DNA from: Immersiella caudata | Lineage: Eukaryota > Ascomycota > Sordariomycetes > Sordariales > Lasiosphaeriaceae | Reading direction: 5' to 3' | Assembly: GCA_030512335.1 (NCBI GenBank) | Contig: JAULSU010000001.1 | Location: forward strand, 2,232,001 to 2,296,000 | DNA: 64,000 nucleotides | Shown: piece by piece, positions 59,251 through 64,000 of the stretch | Layout of the letters: every line of letters begins with the position of its first letter | How positions within the stretch are numbered: position 1 is the first letter of the stretch | Made by a program: the position numbers and the translations under genes | Notes under the pieces: model-generated | Databases searched by the model: none | The model's input: the letters and a program-made list of their open reading frames with translations, nothing else | Told to the model about the DNA's origin: nothing

Positions 59251-60300
59251 TTGGTTTCCTGCTCATCCTTGCTTCCGTCAATATGTAAAGAGGGACTCCG
59301 TGATACAAAAGCATGAGGAGGAAGGTACATCCGGTTCCTCAGCCGCTACTCAGGTTGTCATTCCTTCCCAACGGGAGATTGAGATGGTTGAAAGTTATCC
59401 GTCAGACAGCCCGTTTTACCAAAGCACCTCGAAACCCTCCAGATGTCCGCTTTGCATCGAAATTAATTGTGAATTGAGAGTAGGTGCCGACCCCTTCGGC
59501 TTTCTATACTCCCCCATTTCATCTTTGCTTCATAGGCCAGCGTTTTCAGGAGAAGCCCTATCCCAAATACCAACGTCACCGCGCCAAAGGTTATCTGTCG
59601 TCTAGGTTCCGATTCCAGACATGCTGTCAGCTTGCCGTGGATGCTGGCTACTCTTAGCTCCGGCTTTGCTGTTCTTGACGCCGCTGACCCGGTGTTATGA
59701 ACGACGCTCAAGATTGGAACCACTCCCCAGAGCTTTGAAGCACGACATAAAATACATCCGATCCTCGTACTTCTCCCCACATTTGGACATCAGAATAAGC
59801 CAACGTCGGATAAGGTTCCGGATTACCATCGCTTGTAGGTCCCCGCCAAGACCTGCCACATGCAGTCACCTGCTCAGCGTTTCACAAACGGAATCATGAT
59901 TCCAAAACATGGTGCAGCCTCCCGCAGGCCGGCCCAATGAGAACGACCTGCTATTGCAGTGCTACCACAGATCGCCCCCAATTGCCCATCTACGCTTTAG
60001 CCCCTGTCTTTGGGCCCGCCCACGACGACATCTCAAGCGTCCCAGGACGTTCGAGGTTGGCCTAGACGAACCAAATCACCAGCAACGTCTGCGTATCGCG
60101 CAGGTTATTGCATTTTTTATTAGTGTATATTTCTTCCTATTGCTTTCACACCCATTTTGAGGGCCGATATTTCCCAAACAGGTTTCCCGAGGATTCCCGC
60201 TTAACGAAAACAGCAGATTCCACTATCCCCAATGCTTAGCTGCTTGCCTCATACACACAACTAACCTACCGACCTGATCGACCACCCATCAATGCATACC
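59251..60300. other. Intergenic, no supported gene
   Basis: Upstream of the esterase relic and downstream of the bZIP gene. A plus-strand frame at 59621-59899 starts with a signal-peptide-like stretch (MLSACRGCWLLLAPALLFL) but the rest shows nothing; I do not call it. Confidence 0.5.
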
Positions 60301-61432
60301 TCAACCTGTCCCCTCAATCTCCCCCCCTGTTACAGCGCCATCTTCAATCCCCACGCCCCCTAGAACCCTTCCTACCACACTCTCATACGCCTCTCTCTCC
60401 ATCACGGCCCCAAAATGTGGACATTTGACCACTGGCGCCAGCTCCCTCTTCAAAGCCCCTAGCACATCCTGCCTCAGCAAGACATCTAGCGGATACCTCC
60501 CCGCCAGTTCAAACCACGCTTGCACTGGCGTGAGTTCCAACTCTGCATCCGAAATGGAGCAAGCCAGCCCGTACAGCGAGTGCAGCGATAAGCCTGCGGC
60601 TTGCCAAGAGCATTCTCCCTGCCGGGGTACATCAGCAGGTTTGGGGCTGCGCAGGAGGGGGGAGGTGCGCGAAGCGGCCGTGAAGATTTCAGGGGGCGCG
60701 GTACGCAGTGCGAGAGCCGAGGCCATGAGAGAGTGCCCGGGCATCTTTCCTGGTGAGGGGTGGAAATGGTCGCGGCAGATATGTTCTAGGCTGGGGGGGT
60801 GTTAAGTTGCCACTATCTTGCATAGGTAGGTGGGGAGGGTCTTACGCAAGGATGAAGTTGATGGCCTCTTGAGTTTGGTCTGGGTTGGTATCCTGCATCA
60901 CTGGCGAGGTGGCATCGGAGAAGTAGAGGCTCTGGTTAGACGATTCGTAATGGCTGGAAGAGGGTGAGCTGCTGATGCGGAAGGACGGTGCGTTCATTTG
61001 TTCGTCGAAGTCGAGGGTCATGGTGATATCCTCGAGCCCGTAGCTGGAGTCGATGGCGTCCATGGCGAACACGGGCATCTCCTCTACAACTGGGGATTCC
61101 GGTACAGATATCTTGACTGCCTTTACCGGGACAGTGGGACGTCTCCGCAGTTGTGCCTTCATGGCGTTGTTCTCTTTCCTCAGCGCCTTGGCGTCTCGTT
61201 GGGCGTCGGCGATGAGATCACGGATGTGGGCCACGTCGATTTCAAGTTGCTTGACGTAGTTTGCTTTCCGCTGGCGATGCTGGATCTGTGCTTTGCGGAC
61301 TTGGGCTCGTCGGAGCTGAGCTTTGTCGAGAGCGGAACCAATCGGAGACGCGTTGGTGGTGCCTATGTCCTTCTTCTCAGCCGGGAGGACCACCGACAGA
61401 ACCGAGGTGGTCATAGAGGAGAGTAAAATCAT
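60301..61432 (-). CDS. bZIP transcription factor with atypical basic region
   Basis: Likely nuclear regulator of 358 aa. Exons are 61432-60846 and 60790-60301. The basic region RRAQVRKAQIQHRQRK at residues 41-56 lines up with the Yap/AP-1 type RRAQNRAAQRAFRERK, but the near-invariant Asn is Val45; Arg53 is kept. A leucine-zipper-like coiled coil follows (QLEIDVAHIRDLIADAQRDAKALRKENNAMKAQL). After a Ser-rich acidic middle part, the second exon carries a conserved-looking C-terminal segment with LEHICRDHF and HSLMASALALRTAP, which resembles the C-terminal region of a group of fungal bZIP proteins. The ATG at 61432 or the one six codons later (MTTSVL) could be used. A 63-codon upstream frame ends one base before the first ATG. 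Confidence 0.85.
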
Positions 61433-61433
61433 C

Positions 61434-61625
61434 TCAGAGAGAGGGGGGGGGAAAGGGGGGAGCAGGGAGCGGAGGGAGGAGATGACCCGAAGGGACGATG
61501 AGGGGGAGGGTCATCACACCACACCTAAGAGGGAGAGGGATTGGAATAAGTACTAAAGGGGGAGGGAAGTCGAGCTCGGGGATAGGCCGCACCGCACCGC
61601 GCTGCACTCGCATTGGAGATGCCAA
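61434..61625 (-). promoter_or_regulatory. Upstream open reading frame of the bZIP gene
   Basis: A 63-codon Pro-rich frame from an ATG at 61625 ends with TGA at 61436-61434; the bZIP ATG is at 61432, giving TGAGATG. If transcription starts upstream, this frame would be translated first and could limit or regulate bZIP translation. Confidence 0.35.
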
Positions 61626-62195
61626 GAGAAGAGGGATTCTGTCCGAGTGTGAGGAGGTGAGACCTCAGGACCGGCCCGGGATCCCTCTGATCTGACAAAG
61701 CCACCGGAGCGTCAGCCCAGTCCCGGCCGCCCGACAAAGAATACAAATCGCCCCCCGACTTTGGGCGTCCAGGAACCAACCCGTGAGTAGTGTCAGCCAA
61801 AAGCCACGCACGAACTACTGCACTGCAGCAATCCACCCTGTCTAACGACTCGCGCGGAACTTGCCATCGCATCACCAACCTCCATCGGCGATAAAGGAGA
61901 CGGGCGGATGAACGCAACACAAACATCTGCACAGAAAAGGAAAGTGACCTCCCATCCTCTGCCAGAAACGCAAATACTCCCAAACTCCATCTCCAAGTCC
62001 TCAAAAATAATCCAAATAAATCCTCCACCAACCCGCCCGATCGACAAATCCCAGATCCCACCGCAGGCCACCCCGGCCCCTTTCTTCCTCCTCCCCCACA
62101 CAGTTCGAAACGGGACACACAACCCCATACGTCAGGAACAAAAGTATTTGGAAGAAGGGGCAGATAGTCCGTATGCAGTTCTCCAAAGAAAACCA

Positions 62196-62462
62196 TCAGT
62201 CAGAAAAACAAATTGAAAACTCACCCTCACCCTCCGCGTCAGTCCTCCCACTGCCATCATTACTAGACAACCCCCCATCCACCCCCGCTGCGCTACCTGT
62301 CCCTGTCCCCGTCTCTGATGCCTGTTGCTGCTGCTGTACAAACGTGATCTTGCGCGGCGTTAGAGTTTCCTTGCTACGTTTCCAAAATGACGCAAAAGAC
62401 GGTCGGGATTCGGCATCTTGCTCTTGTTGCTGCTGTTGCTGCTGCCGCGCCTGTTCCATCAC
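62196..62462 (-). CDS. Possible small Gln-rich protein
   Basis: An 88-codon frame starting MMEQA with two Gln runs (CAG/CAA) around the segment SFASFWKRSKETLTPRKITF, then a Gly/Thr/Asp-rich acidic tail. The basic aromatic core between the Gln runs looks non-random, but size and low complexity make the call weak. A GTGAGT near the 3' end could be a donor to a further exon that I cannot place. Confidence 0.3.
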   Translation of the reverse strand: MMEQARQQQQQQQEQDAESRPSFASFWKRSKETLTPRKITFVQQQQQASETGTGTGSAAGVDGGLSSNDGSGRTDAEGEGEFSICFSD

Positions 62463-63383
62463 TGCGCTTGCGTCTGGTCTTGCCGCGCGCGCGGGACACC
62501 ATTCAGGTCAGCCACCCAGGTGCGGTGCGGTACGGCCTCACCCCGCCGTAGCGTAGCACGGCACCTTTGCCTGGGCGATCCTGCGGGAGCGCTTGGGTTG
62601 TGGAAAATTGGAATCAAGGGCGGGCGGCGCAGGGGGATAATGTATATTTTAAAATAGGTAAGGTAGGTAGGTAAGCTGGGAATAAGAACTGACTGGGATA
62701 TATCGGGGAGGAGCGTTCAGTGACGTGTGGATGAAGATTCGCATTCGCTTTGCTTTGCCTGGTGGCATCTTAACCGCTGAGGGAAAGAAAAATTCCCTAG
62801 TTGGCTAGTAGTTGGCTAGTCGCCAGTTAGCCGGCCTCATTCCCGCAGGCGGTGACAATTCCAAACGCGAGGTGAGTGTCGCTGCGCGACCGCGGGAATG
62901 CGAGATCGATGTCCACCAGTAGGTGACCAACTGCCTGCAAGCACAGGCCAACATTACTGATTGGGTGGTTTCCGCCAACCAACCACTGAACCGCTGGAGT
63001 CATCGAGGTGTGTGGGATGTCGGCCGCTGCCAGGCATGGATATGAACTCAGGGACAACCAAAATGACAAGTCACCATGACATGGATGAATCTCTGGTATA
63101 TATTTGAGATTGGGTTGTAGGTCTCCACGTCACCTGTCAAATACAACAGGCCACCAGATATACCCTCATCTATGGCCCAAGACCTGACCACAGCACCCCA
63201 TCCGTCGCAAGTCAAATACAAACCCGGCCACTTGTGCCTAGCCCCATGACATGCTAGAACTAAAATCAACATGCGCCTGTGCTTTTTGGATCCCTAAACA
63301 TGCGCGCTGGGCATGAACAAACTCAACCCCCCCCAAAATGACGCTCCCAAATAGTACCAAATGAAACCAACTCTCCTTCCCTC

Positions 63384-64000
63384 TCAGTCGTAGTTGTTCT
63401 CGTCATCCGTCGCAGTGTCTTCCTGGATGCTCCCGTTCTCCTCAGCCTCTGTCTCCTCACCCGTCTCACCATCGTCGTCGTCCTCGTCGTCTTCATTCCT
63501 GTCTAGGAGTGCGAATGGCTTCCACGACATGTATGTGTTCGGAAGGTCCAGCCATCGTTTTGAGACTGGCAGTTGAAATGGGTCGAATGGAAAGCAGGCC
63601 TCCAGATGTGTCCACTTCTCCGTGTCCATCTCAAACCCACTGTCGCGCAGAGCCCCACCAGTTGCATAGCTGCCGGTGAAGAACTGCGAAAGCTGAATGT
63701 TCTTGTTCTTCTCGATTTGCGGGTAGATGTAAATCAGCCGGAGGTGATGTGAGAGTCTCGCAAACTCCTCGACGATAATCGGGGAGCAGCATTTAAGCGG
63801 CTTCGATGCGGTCAGCAAAGGATGCACACGCGGTGTGGTGAGACAGGGGATGAACTCACGTTGAGCTTGCTAGCAATGTTGGCTTGCAGCCTTGACCTCA
63901 GCCATGGCATCCAAGGTAGGTCCTGACCGATGAAGGAAGCCGGATCATCCCAGTCTAAAGAAGGAGGGAGCAAGTCTCGGTCGATCAAGTCACGCCACCG
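63384..64000 (-). CDS. RRN3: RNA polymerase I transcription initiation factor Rrn3, C-terminal part (partial)
   Basis: Factor that brings RNA polymerase I to the rDNA promoter. Two exons are visible, 64000-63860 (continuing beyond the right edge) and 63800-63384, giving the last 185 residues. The intron falls between NIASKLN and PLKCCSPIIVEEFARLSHHL; the latter, with LRLIYIYPQIEKNK, is a conserved Rrn3 block. Next are LEACFPFDPFQLPVSKRWL and YMSWKPF, also conserved. The tail is strongly acidic (DDEDDDDGETGEE...) and ends NNYD. The upstream exon encodes DLPWMPWLRSRLQANI, a further match. The N-terminal two thirds lie outside the window. Confidence 0.92.

Larger units (their letters stand above)
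61433..63383. other. Intergenic with bZIP leader, no firm gene
   Basis: A polypurine tract (plus strand) covers 61434 to about 61520, making the bZIP leader pyrimidine-rich. A minus-strand 88-codon frame at 62196-62462 is listed separately. TAGGTAGG-type repeats lie near 62655. Nothing else recognised. Confidence 0.55.

Noticed and set aside
59621..59899. Plus-strand frame with signal-peptide-like start
   Set aside because: Only the first 20 residues look patterned; no Cys pattern or family features afterwards.

Overview
This is nuclear DNA of a filamentous ascomycete (Pezizomycotina, most likely Sordariomycetes). The basis is the gene set (Arp2/3 subunit, Ran, polo kinase, Rrn3, Atg10, U2 B'', WSC-domain oxidase, C2H2+Zn2Cys6 regulator), genes broken by 45-180 bp GT-AG introns with CTAAC-like branch points, and gene spacing of one to a few kb. 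No genus can be named from the sequence alone. No tRNA, rRNA, transposon or CRISPR array was recognised.

Left part (1-9 kb) looks like an accessory locus: a C2H2 + Zn2Cys6 transcription factor (runs off the left edge), an MFS transporter, a short-chain dehydrogenase and an FAD monooxygenase. Regulator, exporter and two oxidoreductases suggest a small catabolic or specialised-metabolite cluster. From 10 to 21 kb come a hypothetical protein, an NTF2-like protein with a long disordered tail, a YAT amino-acid permease and an ER-type class I alpha-1,2-mannosidase.

The centre (21.8-36.4 kb) is housekeeping: ATG10 and U2 B'' (convergent), ARPC1, a polyQ protein, Ran (GSP1), the proteasome chaperone Nas2/PSMD9, a RhoGEF and an SBDS-domain RTC3-like protein. 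Actin nucleation (ARPC1), Rho activation (RhoGEF), nuclear transport (Ran), splicing and autophagy are represented, but nothing suggests they form an operon-like unit.

The right part (38-64 kb) holds a small DUF7727-type membrane protein, a 5-kb gene-poor stretch with nested inverted repeats, a hypothetical protein, an OPA3-like protein divergent from a polo kinase, a secreted oxidase with five WSC domains and an intact copper-radical active site, a clearly broken carboxylesterase pseudogene, a bZIP factor whose basic region lacks the usual asparagine, and the C-terminal end of RRN3 at the right edge.

Exon structures were built by hand from splice signals and reading frame; each spliced model sums to a whole number of codons. 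No transcript data or homology searches were available.
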